Program-made: the position numbers and the translations under genes | The notes under the pieces: model-generated | The model's input: only the letters and a program-made list of their open reading frames with translations | What the model was told of the DNA's origin: nothing | The model's database searches: none | Source of the DNA: Rotaria sp. Silwood1 | Lineage: Eukaryota > Rotifera > Eurotatoria > Philodinida > Philodinidae | Assembly (NCBI GenBank): GCA_905250075.1 | Contig: CAJNOP010000039.1 | Span: 218,162-282,161 of the forward strand | Direction: 5' to 3' | Length of the DNA: 64,000 bases | In this document: piece by piece, positions 1 to 11,149 of the stretch | Position numbering within the stretch: the first letter of the stretch is position 1 | Layout: each line of letters starts with the position of its first letter

Positions 1-139
1 GAGTTATTCATTTCAAAAATATGCATACATATAGTACTCGAGCTCCGCTATCTGAAGGTAAAACAAATTGAAATCTATGTCGTGTATTTTTGAAATGCCA
101 ACCAAAACAAAAAAGTAGTGCGAGACTTTTGACGTCCAC

Positions 140-232
140 TGTATTTTAAATACTATTCGATGAGAAAAGTCCCTTAGATAGCTGACGGACTTTTCGTAAA
201 GTGGAAATTTTTCCGATCTTTGTCATTGCTGA
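140..232. repeat. Dispersed repeat family A, copy 1
   Basis: It carries CGGACTTTTCGTAAAGTGG followed by ATTTTTCCGATCTTTG. Related copies lie near 2088-2300 and 13045-13215 in the same orientation. In the third copy the CGGACTTT block is also inverted about 80 bp away. It is probably a short non-coding mobile repeat. Confidence 0.55.
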
Positions 233-234
233 AA

Positions 235-1066
235 TGATACATATGTCGTGCCGAAGTTTAACTTCGATAAGAAATTTTTGTTGAAGTTATTTTCCGATAC
301 TTAATTAAATATCTTTTAACGGTAAAATAAATATCAACATGTTGAAGCATACATTGAAAATATTCCTCTCAAATGAACTATATCTATAGTTATATTTATA
401 AATATTTATAAATAAGCCATTTTATTTACTTCCCCGTTGAGTTTCGTACTCATTTCGAAAACTTCAAATGTTCGTCAGTATCGAAATAAAGACAGCATAC
501 ACACAAATCGATATCCTGATGATTGTCACGTTCTATTGCTCAGTATATTCTATAAAATTAAGCTTCAGTAGTAAAACTAATTATGAAATCCAAAATGAAA
601 GATAAGTATAATTCAACTAATGAGATAATGGATCATGAATGATATCGACAGATGTAAAAGAACGGTGTAAATGGACGAATAATGTAGTAAAATAAATATT
701 TCTAAATTACAAATAATGAGTGTTTCTAAACTATGGATTAAAAATATACCTAAACTATGAATTACAAATATGACTAAACTATGATTTACAAATATAACTA
801 AACTGTGATTCACAAATATACCAAAACTATGGATTAACAAATGTTTCTGAATTATTATTATGAAATATTTATAAATGTAACTATAAATTAAATATAGTTC
901 AACTGAGAGGATTAGTTTCAGTGTATGCTCCAACGTGTTGATATTCACTTTATTTATAAAAGATATTAAATTAAATATCGCAAAATAACTGCGACAAACT
1001 TTATTGCCGAAGTTTAACTGCGGAAAAAAAGTATGTAAGTTCGGCAGGACATATGTATATCAAAAT
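235..1066. repeat. Foldback element with ~200-bp imperfect inverted arms
   Basis: The left arm (about 235-420) reappears inverted at about 845-1066. Both arms carry ATCAACA[T/C]GTTG, GCATACA[T/C]TGAAA and CCTCTCA, and the outer ends share ATACATATGTC[G/C]TGCCGAA. The right arm has an extra insertion near the outer end. The spacer holds a 24-bp tandem repeat and no coding region I can support; reading frames here are by-products of the repeat. Target duplications were not resolved, so the superfamily is unknown. Confidence 0.6.
712..840. repeat. 24-bp tandem repeat, about 4-5 units
   Basis: Units resemble AAATATGACTAAACTATGAT plus four bases and repeat head to tail with small changes. Translated on the minus strand they give an 8-residue period, which explains the long but meaningless frame there. 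The array lies in the spacer of the foldback element. Confidence 0.7.
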
Positions 1067-2829
1067 GTTTCGCATATGTTGTGTTTTATATGTCTACTTG
1101 ATTTTCTTATCATATCACATGCAAATGTGATGTTCAGGATCAGGTTTGATATATCCTATTGTCAGAACTTAAATTTTTTCCTATTTCACTCTTACAAAAA
1201 ACTCTTCCATTTATCTTTATGTTTTCTTCACTTTGTAAATCTAAAGATATTATTTACGTTTATTTTCAAAAAATAACGATTATACTATTATTTATTTTTA
1301 ATGTATCAAGATTTTTTCAATCCTTTAATCTTTATTTTATAAATATAAAAACTTTAAAAAGCAAAGATAAAGGAAGACTCCTATAGTCTCGAAAAAAAAA
1401 TTTATATTGAATATGACACATGTAGAACTTTATAACAGTTCTATAATGAAGGGAAAATATCTAATTATGTTTTTCATGTATGACACTAGAAAGCAGGGTA
1501 AAATCTGATGAGGAATAATCAATAGGTATGTTTTTTATAGTTACTCTATGAAATATGTATAAGGATTAATATAAATAGTGAATTTCCCTATACGAAAGAA
1601 AGGTAGCTAATAAGTAGGAATACTTTCTTTGAATCGTCGCCCTTTAACTTTCGACGATTGTTTGATAAAAACTTATGATAGGTTGAATAGAAATGAAATA
1701 TGCACAATAGCTTTTTCAAATGACTTTTTATATGTGGGCTATATTTTTTAATAGTATTACATGTGAAAGTTTTTTTCATAGTAAGAAAGAATGTTTATTT
1801 ACATACACAGAAAATATATACAAGTCTTCATTCAATTCGGATATCGGCGTCTACATCTACATATACAATGATATATATAACATATTTGTCCTTTTGGCTC
1901 AAGCTATTTCAAACTTATTTTCTATTCACATCTAAGAATAAATCATGTACAGAGAAAAAAACATAGAAAAGAAAAGTTCGACAAAACGAATAAGTCTATT
2001 TTTGCCCTTTATATATATATGCATATATATAACTCATCCTTTTGGTTTGTATTTCTTTGGAGCTCTGCTATATGTATGTGAATGAATCAGTTGAAGTGAA
2101 CGGAAAAGTCCTTTACAGAGCAGAAAAGTCCGCTGGAGAAAGGAAAGATCCGCTTATAGCTTATTCATGTTTTTCCTTTCCTTTAGCTATTTATATATAT
2201 ATATATATATGCTATTTCGTGAGATATGTAAGGTCCTACATATAGCTATGGGACCTTTCATAAAGTGGACATTTTTTCGATCTTTGACACTGCTGCGAAT
2301 ACGACATATTAGTTCATTTGATGACAGAATATAAATGTCAATAAGGGCTCAAACTTTGAAGAATTTCATGACCTAGACTTGTATGAACGTCAAAAGATCT
2401 CAGCTTTTTCAAAGAATCAGCAAATCATAACACTGTTGTCATCGGGATGGATTGGGCTCACCCACAAATTTTACGGTCGTTTAAAGAGGAAAAAGTGTCG
2501 TAAAAATATAAGGCCTAAAAGCTTTTCAGAATGGCCTCACCTAAGTTTCGGATGGACTGAATTCGCTCATGCCGCCGTCACTACCGCTTCACACTGTGGT
2601 GATTATTTTTATTTATCTAATTTTTATGTTATTAAGAGGTTCTAAGTATGTCACTGTTCCAATACTGGCTCGTCGACTGGGTACAAATCTAGTTTTCTTT
2701 CACTAATACCTATTGATTCCTGTCCTAGGAATACTAATTAACATTCATCTTAGAGCCAGTTGCTGCCTACCCTATTAGTGACACCCAATCGGACTGGACT
2801 GGTGCATACTTGAGAGGTTCGTGACAATA
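1067..2829. other. AT-rich stretch without a supported gene
   Basis: It contains TA-rich microsatellite runs (near 2010-2035 and 2190-2210) and copy 2 of repeat family A. Short open frames, including one at 2379-2645, show no domain, no consistent splice signals and no family resemblance that I recognise. Confidence 0.5.
2088..2300. repeat. Dispersed repeat family A, copy 2
   Basis: It shares AAAAGTCC/AAGTCCGCTGG blocks and the TTTCATAAAGTGGACATTTT segment followed by TCGATCTTTG with the copies at 140-232 and 13045-13215. Confidence 0.5.
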
Positions 2830-5346
2830 AACAGGAAAAATCTCATATCAAAGTGTTATTCTCGGTCATATTGATACAGGAAAACAACATTCGCTGAATA
2901 TTTGACTTATAAATACGATGTTGTTGATAAACGAATCTTTGATCGATTTAAAAAGAAAACCATCCAGGTTAATTTTTCTTATTCATTTATAAAGACATGA
3001 TGGTAGTTTTGCTCATTGCAAGATCTAGGCTACTTTGAGAGAGGAGAATGTCTCTACGATCTAAGATCGCTCACTACAATGGGCAAAGTGAAAGTAGGGA
3101 AGTCACCAGATACAACTTTCAATTTGTGCACGGATATTACGTAAAAAGAAATTGAAACGATTTTCTAAATAAATTTAATATTATTTTGCTGGCCAATATG
3201 TTCTTTTTTATAATCCAATTTCATTTGGATTCAAAATAATTTTCAGGCTTGCAACTTGTTGCACGTACCCAACTTGTATCCTCAATGATCAAATAAATCT
3301 TTTTGTGTCGATCCGTATATGCGCAAAAATACGTTGAAATACGCTCGGATATTCAATCGATTAAACAGAAAGCGTGAACTAGGCGTGAACATTCATATAT
3401 CACCGAGGTAATTCAAAATTAATATAAACTACATCATCGTCATAGATGGTTCAAGTAACAAGGATTTTATCAAATGTATAGTTAAGTGTATCTTGTTTGT
3501 ACGATTCTTTTCTTTTTATAGATTTCGATATAATTCATCCGATTCTACTTTGGAGGCTAGTTGCGTTTTGTTATTGATGCCAATTAGTATAAATGAATCC
3601 GAAGACAGTATTTCAAAATGTAGTCTAGTGCATAAGCAAATTTTGCCAGCATGTACTATAGGTACAGAATACATGATCATTATGTCGTCAACAAATTGAA
3701 CACAACTGAACTGTTCGACGCATTCGAAAAGTCATTTTAAGCTTCGACGAAATCAAAACCGAAGTGCTCTTTCGCTTAAAAAAGGTTAATTATCAATCAA
3801 AAAACGTCATTTTATCCCGTCTCTGCTTCATTTGGTAATAATTTAGTTGTATCACCTGGCAATATGCTATGGTTTAAAGTTTGGAGCATCAACCATGAAG
3901 AAAGTATAATAACGTACAAGAGTCTGCTAGAAGTTCTTAATAATATATAGTATGATCACCATAATCTATCGATAAACCACTTGGTCCGATTTAACAAACC
4001 AAGCACAAGACAGAAGTGTCAACATAACCATTAACAAGCCAAATATGACCATTGAGTTCCAGTGTTGCCAGATCTTCCGAAAAATCCGAGAAAATTCCGG
4101 ATTTTACACATTTTTCCGGAATCTTTCCTGTTTCAGGATTTTTTCCGAATTTTGGATACTATATATTCCCTTTATATTTCAACTTGTTTATTAACATTCT
4201 AAAGTAGCTATTCATGATTCGGTAGAACTTTAGCGTTTTCTTCTGTTAATCTACCTAAAAGACCAGTTGGTTTTTCTTTGTTCTTGCATATAGTTTTTTC
4301 TATCATTTGTGGCCCATACTTTTATCTGTTGAATCTATACTTTCGCCTAATCTATCCCAATTTATTTCTTTTTTATTCTCGATTCCATGTACTACTACAT
4401 ATGTCGAAAGTGTTTTTTCGACAATAAAACATTTATGTGATGATAAACGAAGTCGTATCCCCACAGAACTCATTGCAGCTGAATCAGAAATTCATTTTAA
4501 CTGATTTTTACCGTATACAGAAGTTTATGACTTTTTTAAATAAAAACCAGAACTACTGAAAGTTATTTCTTCTATTGAAAAATATTGTGCTAAAAACAAC
4601 GTGTTAATTAATAGCCACTGTATAATTTACAAGTTATAATTCGATGAGTTAATTATATTTTGATGTTTTTTTTTGTTTCATTAAAGTGTATTTGTGAAGA
4701 TAAAGAGTAACATTATTGATAATTTGATCGGGAAAGACCTACCTTCTGCGATTAAAACAGACTCTCAAAAACCTTTCCGGATTTTTTTTGATTTCAGAAA
4801 CAAAACTCCGGAATTTTTCTGATTTTCGGCTTTAGCATCGGGCAACTCTGTTCAGTTCGCTCCATCGAATCTCTCGATACAAGTTAAATCTATTGAAATA
4901 CATTATAAGGCTCCTGAAGATGAATAGTTATTATTGTAAGGCTACTCTCTTGATCGATTTTCATAAAAAATTCTGTTAGGTGACGAAGTTTTATTTACTA
5001 TGAAATGGTTTAAATATAAGACTTCAACATTGTTTCCTTTTTTTAGATAGAAAAACCAATCCTGTTGAAAACGGTCGAATTTCATTGCTCAAATGTTTTT
5101 ATTCCTTTTGTTTTGTTGAAATCTACTACAAAACAGCCGAGCAAAAGCCAGATTGTTTTTCAGGTAAATGACACTAATTGGATCAAGGTGATTTCGTTGA
5201 AACCAATTACTGTCGAAAAATATTCTCGTTGGTTATCATTGAATTACTTCGTCATATTTGGTCGAGAGTGGCTGATCGATGTCGGTATCATCAAACATGT
5301 TGCGAGGAGAGATATTTCAATCAAAATATCCACAACTGAAAACTAA
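2830..5346 (+). pseudogene. EF-1alpha-like GTPase pseudogene, interrupted by a hAT element
   Basis: Pieces matching translation elongation factor 1-alpha follow one another in order. They are a G1-like VILGHIDTGK (about 2851) with a one-base frameshift just after it; LKYARIFNRLNRKRELGVN (about 3325) corresponding to the switch I region; YIIVIDGSSNKDFIK (about 3430) in place of the DAPGH region; a segment at 3520-3700 matching the A/VDST...HALLA stretch; NMLWFKVWSI (about 3870) matching the domain 2 NMPWFKGW block; then KPNMTIEF, cut at 4059, resuming at 4859 as APSNLSIQVKSIEIHYKA. Domain 3 is an open frame at 5053-5346. The DAPGH and NKMD motifs are lost and several stops are present. An intron-like 50-bp GT-AG gap near 3474-3523 argues against a processed retrocopy. 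It is a diverged, dead EF1A paralogue; HBS1 or eRF3 kinship cannot be excluded. Confidence 0.8.
4060..4850 (+). mobile_element. hAT-family transposon remnant with TIRs and 8-bp target duplication
   Basis: The element starts CAGTGTTGCCAGATC and ends with the inverse GATGCTAAAG-type end ...CGGGCAACTCTG, so both ends give CAG[T/A]GTTGCC. The CAGWG start is the hAT hallmark. The flanking 8-mers are TTGAGTTC (4052-4059) and TTCAGTTC (4851-4858), matching at 7 of 8. Both subterminal regions are rich in CCGGA/TTCCGG. Inside, 4307-4504 encodes a fragment like the hAT C-terminal dimerisation domain, with FSIPCTTTYVESVFSTIKH resembling the family's SIP.SSA..ERVFS motif. At 791 bp it lacks most of a transposase and is non-autonomous. 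Confidence 0.85.
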
Positions 5347-5526
5347 CGAGCAAAATGTTTCCTAAAATAAAGCTCGACAGATGAATTTTCATAAGATCAC
5401 TTTTGACCCATGTTCTCCGGAAGAAATCTCATCTTTTTCGCTATTTAACATCTGCAATAAAATAAAATCTCTGAACATTATATTGAGCTACATAGTGCGT
5501 CTAGAAGATCATCGTCAACAGCTATC
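5347..5526. other. Short AT-rich spacer after the EF1A-like relic
   Basis: No gene or repeat is recognised between the stop at 5346 and the inverted repeat at 5527. Confidence 0.4.
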
Positions 5527-5673
5527 AATACTACCCATGTAAAAAAAATTATTAAAAATCAGATTAAGTCAAATAAAATCTGTCTTTTAAGGCTGAAAAA
5601 TCTGAATAAAATTAGATTAAAATCGTCTCATTTTAATCGATTTTTAATCTGATTTTATTTTTACATGAGTATT
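5527..5673. repeat. Small inverted-repeat (MITE-like) element
   Basis: Ends AATACT...CATGTAAAA and TTTTACATGAGTATT are inverted copies. Inside, AAAAATCAGATTAA pairs with TTTTTAATCTGATTTT. The whole 147-bp piece can fold on itself and has no coding capacity. Confidence 0.55.
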
Positions 5674-5911
5674 CGTTCTGTTCTTAAACATTCGGTTATA
5701 TGTGGAGGCTAACTTTGTTTTGATAATTTAGTATTTATCATATACAACATTGTGGAAAATAATTATAAATTAGGTATCTATTTCTAAATTTACACGAAAA
5801 TTAACAAGTTAAACAAAAAAAAAGAAAACAAAAGTAGTGAATTAAATGATAAGTTTAAACTTCTTTTGTTACAAATGACGCTAATCTTATTTATTTTCAA
5901 TTTACTTAGCG

Positions 5912-6526
5912 TCAGTTATTCTTCATAATTTGTTCTTTAATTAGACCACGTTGTTGCTTTTGAATATAAAGCTGTTGCTTTTTAATATAAAGCTGTTGCT
6001 TTTGAATATAAAGTTGTTCATTTTGAATATTCAATTGTTCATATTTAATATTCAATTGTTCATTTTCAGAAATCATTTGAGCAAGTATTGACCTTAATGG
6101 TGCGAATTTGCATGTTGAAATATGTTTTTCAAGTTCTTCACGTGTTCCTATCCATGGACATTTGATGTCAGCAGCTGAGCATAAAACATTAATTTTTGGA
6201 CAGGCTTTATTAATATGATCATTAAAATCAATTCGTTTTAATTGTAAATCACCACATACAAAGCATTTAATTGGAAGTTGATCAAGAAGATTTTGTAAAT
6301 GAGGACTAACTTGTATACATTGATTAATGGATTTTATTTGACAACGACATATCGGACATGATGTTTTTTTCATGTCAATCCATTGTTTGATGCAATGATG
6401 ACAAAATTTATGATTACATGGAGTAGAAATTGGTTCAGCAAATGGTTTATAACAAATATTGCATATTAATTCACAATTAATGGATTCTTCATTTATGTAT
6501 TCATATGTGTAATTGTTGTTTGCCAT
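5912..6526 (-). CDS. RING finger / TRAF-type zinc finger protein with C-terminal coiled coil
   Basis: This is an intact single-exon protein of 204 residues with an ATG start. A C3HC4 RING lies at residues 22-60 (C22, C25, C37, H39, C42, C45, C57, C60), which predicts E3 ubiquitin ligase activity. Paired Cys/His motifs follow at about 88-140 (CFVCGD, HINKACP, CPWIG, HISTC), as in TRAF-type zinc fingers. Residues 156-192 are heptads such as EQLNIQN and QQLYIQK, encoded by 21-bp tandem repeats and likely to form an oligomerising coiled coil. There is no MATH domain, so it is shorter than classic TRAFs. The substrate is unknown. Similar RING-TRAF proteins are common in bdelloids, from memory. Confidence 0.85.
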   Translation of the reverse strand: MANNNYTYEYINEESINCELICNICYKPFAEPISTPCNHKFCHHCIKQWIDMKKTSCPICRCQIKSINQCIQVSPHLQNLLDQLPIKCFVCGDLQLKRIDFNDHINKACPKINVLCSAADIKCPWIGTREELEKHISTCKFAPLRSILAQMISENEQLNIKYEQLNIQNEQLYIQKQQLYIKKQQLYIQKQQRGLIKEQIMKNN

Positions 6527-7578
6527 TTTATGTTCAGAAATCTAAAAAAACTAGTGATCAACGACCATATTATGTTTTAATTCAATCTCGTCAAATTATT
6601 ATCTTTCGAGAGAAAAACAAGTACCTGTTTTTATAATATATAGGTGCAGTTAAGATAAAGTTTTTATTATTTCTCTAGTAGAATAACAAATATGAAGAGT
6701 GCATTAAGAGTCCATGCTATCCTTTATACGAGTGTACATACACGAAAAGTATTGTGATATCACAGACCAAATGAAATGACGGCTATATATATAGAGTGAG
6801 AAAATAAAGAGCATGCATGTTCAAGCTTGACGAATGAATAATAATCGTCAATAGACTGTTGACCTACAGAATAGAAAATGAACACGAGTCTAACAGTTTA
6901 GAGGCGCCATAATGGAAAAGAAGTAACGTTAGAAACAGACAATGCAATTTAAGTAGTTCTAAGTTTCTTTTTTTTAATTAGGAATATCGACGTTGTTTCT
7001 GTTTACTAAATACCATTTCACTCTTTCTTAAGAATGAGCAAGCAAAAAAAACAAACCGCTCCAGTTGCAAGTCCTTATCAGTTAGTCTAAGAAAAGAGTT
7101 GAGTAAAGGATTAATATATTCTATGAGACACAAATGATTCGTGATAAAATGCGAGAATAAGCAATACAAAGGTAAGGTCTTTTGCGTACCAGATAATACA
7201 AGACAGCAAATCTGTACATGTGACAGGTCAATATTTTCTGCCGTAGCGTGTTTCGACACTCAAAACAATGAATGTTCGGTTTATTCTTGTCTCAATTTTT
7301 ATGTATGCTAAGTCTATATGTTGATCGAGCTGTGTGCACATTTTATTTTGTGCAGCGAACATCTAACACATGTCGTGATTATGTCAATGATGAAAAAAAG
7401 AAATTTATCATCAGAGTTTTTGTTTCTGCAGATCTAATTCTAACCATGTTCATGATAGCTGCAAATTAATTTTGCAATTTTATTGTTCATATTTGTATTT
7501 ATATAGCCTTGCTTTATTATATTCTATGTTCTTTGCTGACTATGTTTATGAATTGTGAGGCTTATGTATTCCAATAAT
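6527..7578. other. Gene-free AT-rich stretch
   Basis: This is the 5' flank of the RING gene and the flank of the nuclear-receptor remnant. Two short frames (6978-7259 minus, 7272-7469 plus) overlap no recognisable domain. A TATATATA run sits near 6784. Confidence 0.4.
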
Positions 7579-8247
7579 TCAGCTGATTCGGTATAATCTG
7601 AAAAATAGATTAGAATTCTCTGAACGATAATTATCCGTGAAGGAATAATAAAGTAGATATTTCTTTATTGATTCTACATAGGTATTTTGTATAGATAATA
7701 ATGATCGTTGATTTCTTAAATATATAAATGGAGTATTTTCATTAAATAAAGTGCAATTGCTCGTGCAAAAAGTAAATAATGATAATGTTAATTTAGCGAG
7801 ATTAATATCTTGATCAATTAATGAAATCACCGTCAAAGTCAGATTAAATGGAACAGATCCAAATATGTTTTCAATAACGTTACAAAAAGCTGAATTTGTA
7901 ATTAATCCAGATTGATGCATTATAAAAGGTCCACCAAAACAATTAATATTATCAATAGCACCATGTACTACAATCGAACGATCATGAATGGATAATGCAG
8001 CAAAATCATGATTTCATCGAATAAATGGTTCTGATATTTGATAAAAACTCGTAAGAACTTCAAATACTTTATTTGAATCAATTTTAAAACGTAATTTCGG
8101 ATATAAACTATCTAATTCTTTCATATTATTTTGAGCAATTTCTAAAGCATTATGTTCATCATATGAAGGAATTAAATTTGAAAGAAGAATCCATTCGTCC
8201 ATACTTAATAATGATTGGTCTTTTTCAGGTAAATTTAGTGTTGGCAA
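7579..8247 (-). pseudogene. Nuclear hormone receptor ligand-binding-domain remnant with one in-frame stop
   Basis: Reading the minus strand from 8247, the frame gives DEWILLSNLIPSYDEHNALE, then a single TGA at 8014-8016, then continues in the same frame as NHDFAALSIHDRSIVVHGA and on to VISLIDQDINLAKLTLSLF and a stop at 7579. The spacing and the helix-like DQD...KL.L segment resemble ligand-binding domains of bdelloid HR96-like nuclear receptors, as I remember them. A TATAG acceptor sits directly before 8247, so at least one upstream exon once existed. No zinc-finger DNA-binding domain is visible within 1 kb. The TGA is one base from TGG. It is most likely a 5'-truncated pseudogene, though an unspliced or stop-tolerant product cannot be ruled out. 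Confidence 0.6.
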
Positions 8248-8249
8248 CT

Positions 8250-9046
8250 ATATGAAAACAAATTGAATTAATAGATTTGGTCAGTCTGAAATTTCTACTA
8301 AATGATTTTTTCATACAAAAAACTAAATCTTTCGTAATTGTTGATTTTAATCATCTAATAACATTTGTTTTATTTCTTAAGGCTCCCCTCCCCTCAAAAA
8401 AGTCCATTTTTGTCAAAATCGTCGAAATTGAGATAAATGCATGGAAAGATAGCTCGTCTTCTACTCTTTCAAAAACGACATTGTTTTCTCTTCGACACCT
8501 GGTTTTTGGTCAAAAATTTTCGATGATTTCCATTAACCTCTTCTTGAAAAATATGTTCATTTTTAAGAAAACGAAAAAAATTTTTCGTTTTTTCTCAGTT
8601 TATGCTTTCTTGATCTCGCAACCCAAATTTCTCTGTCCAGGCTCATTCAATATATTTAAATTTTATTTTTGTTTGAAAGAGCACGTCAAGATATAGAGGA
8701 CCACAGAGTCCTTTTTTTTAATTAACCCTTAAAAGCCGAAGAGGGTTCCCGTGACAATTTGAAAAAACCAGCCATCAGAGCTGAGCTTCTGAGTCATCAG
8801 TATGATTATATTATAGTAAAAAAAGAAAATTTATTTTTTTCTATGGAGATACAGAATGTCCCTTGGAAGGGACATTCGGCCGTAACGGTCCAAAATTTTT
8901 CACTATTCTCAGTTTCTGTAAAGAGTTTTTCTTTTTTTGTATTGTTTCAATATTAATACTTCCTATCGAATATTTAATGGAAAAAGATGGAAAAAGTTTG
9001 TTATTATGAATGATTTTTTTCGTTTTTGTTGAAAAGTTCAATTTAG
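8250..9046. other. Gene-free stretch between two gene remnants
   Basis: It contains a perfect 8-bp hairpin with a 2-base loop at 8857-8874 (TGTCCCTTGGAAGGGACA). The long plus-strand frame at 8277-8696 is Phe/Leu/Lys-rich without motifs and I do not call it a gene. Confidence 0.4.
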
Positions 9047-9441
9047 GTCACCCATTATTATTGAATATAATAAATGGTACATTAAAATTTTTATCATCAG
9101 GTTCTTATGCCATTATTTATATTTATGCAAATGAATTATTTCCAACAAATGTACGAAATACTGGTATGGGTATTTGTTCAATGGTTGCACGTATTGGTGC
9201 TATTATTGGAACTTATTCTAATGATAATTTAGTATGAAAAACAAATATATGTTTTTGATAATTTTTATATAATAAAAAAAAAATTTTATTTAAAACACGT
9301 TTATGGATTCATTTTCCAATAATTTTCTATGATAGTGTATCACTTATTGCTGGTCTACTTGCTTTAATATTTCCTGAAACATTAAATCAACCATTACCTC
9401 AAATAGTAGATGATGTTGAAAAAATGAATTTAATTAAGTAA
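9047..9441 (+). pseudogene. C-terminal remnant of an SLC22-type organic cation transporter
   Basis: Two exon pieces remain. The first (9047 to about 9231) follows a TTTAG acceptor and encodes ELFPTNVRNTGMGICSMVAR, the SLC22 signature before the last transmembrane pair. The second (about 9295-9441) encodes RLWIHFPIIFYDSVSLIAGL, then LIFPETLNQPLPQ and a stop. The gap between them looks like a short intron with donor GTATGA, but the expected AG acceptor reads AA. The ten upstream transmembrane segments are absent. It is a truncated major-facilitator gene, very probably dead. Confidence 0.75.
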
Positions 9442-10233
9442 AATTATATTGAATAGAATGTCAAATGACTTTTCATTTTTTCATTTAGTATTCGAATTTA
9501 TCGATCGAAATGATTATTTAATGATAATATTCAACGTAACGAACAATCACTTGAAAGATTTACTAATTATATCAATCCACAATTCGACAATAATGAAAGT
9601 CAACATAACAAAGAACAAGTCAAGAGACTTTAATCATCATATTATTGATGATTTAAACAAAAAAAATTTTCATGTTCTTTTTTTTGAATAAATAATTAAT
9701 GAAGATTTTCGAAAAACGATATTCTAAATCTATTTCCATTTCGTGTTCTGTTCGAGGACTACAAGATTCCCCCCCTCAAGCATCTTCTCTCTTGAATCAT
9801 GAAAACCACAAGTCTGTTTCTATCAAAAGTTATTCAACAAACAACATTAGTAGAAACATTTTCTGATCAAATAAGTTAATAAACAATGTGACCGAGTATC
9901 AATTGAAACTTGCTGATGAATAATTCTTATCGGCTCAACAATAAGATAAATGTAATGTTTAACTTTTAAATGTTATTTTCATTTTCTTTAAAAAGCTTAC
10001 TAATTAATGAATTATCATTTCAAATGTAGATTTTTAAATAAATTCATCTTTAAAAATTCTTCTAGTCAATAAATATTATATTTTTACTAAAAAATAAGAA
10101 CTACATAAAAGCAAAATGTCTAGGATTTAATAAGCATTTAAAAAAGAAAATAGATCGAAATAATAATGATGAGAGTCCTGATGTAATATCACCCATTCGA
10201 ATGATCAATATCAATGAATTTCATTCATCTATA
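9442..10233. other. Gene-free stretch
   Basis: AT-rich sequence with no repeat or gene recognised. A frame at 9449-9691 has no motif. Confidence 0.4.
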
Positions 10234-11149
10234 GTACTTTGGTCCGCAATTCAGGTTGAGAGAGGTTTTGTTTAGTCACTTCTCCTGAAACGATTTTCCA
10301 TTATTTTATCATCATACTAATATGTTGGCTAGGGAGCACTATGAACTATATAATGGTATAATATGAGTAACAGATCCTCGAGCCGTAGTTATAAAAAGAT
10401 TAAAACAAAATATGTGCAAAAAAAAGTGTGACATAAATTTTTCAAATTTATATATTTTATATAGACAATAATTGATTTATACAGAAAAAATAACATTTTA
10501 AATGTCTATCAAGGATTCTAATCACAAAGTTCAGAAGTGGTTTTCAAAATATTTGTATATTAATAAAAGTTATAAAATGCTATCGTTTGCTTCTATATTG
10601 ATATCATCATTTTCTTTTTTTTCGTCAATTCCTTCGTAATTCTTCACATTCTTTATGTTATTTATAGATTTTTCCAGCAGGGGATCATCGTTAATAAGCA
10701 TATCACATGATTTACGAGCATGTGCAATCATTTTTCTCATCATTCCAGTCGATATTCTTTCATGGTTACCACCACCATTGTCAGGATCAACGTCCATTTT
10801 TATTATAATACAGCAATTAAAAACAATTAATTAAATCGCTATTGGCTAATAATAGCTACTGTGTATAAGTAAATATTTAATCAGGAAAAATATAAGAAAT
10901 ACATAGCAGTGATACAAAAAAATCAAGATATGATAAGCGTCACTTATACATAAAATGAGTCATTATTTCTATCTCTTAATAGCAGTCGTTTTTTGGAATA
11001 GCGTTAATTGCAGCGCACCGCCGTCTCTATACAGCCATAGCCACAACATATAATAAATATCTTTTATTGAATATAAAAAATAGAAAAGATCAAAAAATAC
11101 CAGAATTGAAAAAAATCAAGATTTCAACCTGAATTGCGGACCAATGTAC
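10234..11149. mobile_element. TA-flanked element with ~27-bp terminal inverted repeats
   Basis: The left end GTACTTTGGTCCGCAATTCA continues with GGTTGA. The right end is its inverse, with one mismatch (GTACATTGG). TA follows and precedes the ends (10232-10233 and 11150-11151), which fits a Tc1/mariner/pogo-like target. The interior (916 bp in all) is AT-rich and carries one 75-residue minus-strand frame, with no transposase motif. It is a non-autonomous element. Confidence 0.7.
10570..10797 (-). CDS. Small hypothetical protein inside a TIR element
   Basis: This 75-residue frame has an ATG start. It opens acidic and glycine-rich (MDVDPDNGGG), has a basic stretch (MMRKMIAHARKSCDM) and ends in an acidic, Asn-rich tail. 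I do not recognise a family. Composition and hydrophilic character are more protein-like than neighbouring frames. It lies wholly within the element 10234-11149. It could be an exon of captured host sequence or a chance frame. Confidence 0.3.
   Translation of the reverse strand: MDVDPDNGGGNHERISTGMMRKMIAHARKSCDMLINDDPLLEKSINNIKNVKNYEGIDEKKENDDINIEANDSIL

Noticed and set aside
8277..8696. 139-residue plus-strand frame
   Set aside because: Phe/Lys/Leu-rich low-complexity translation without motif, start codon context or splice support.
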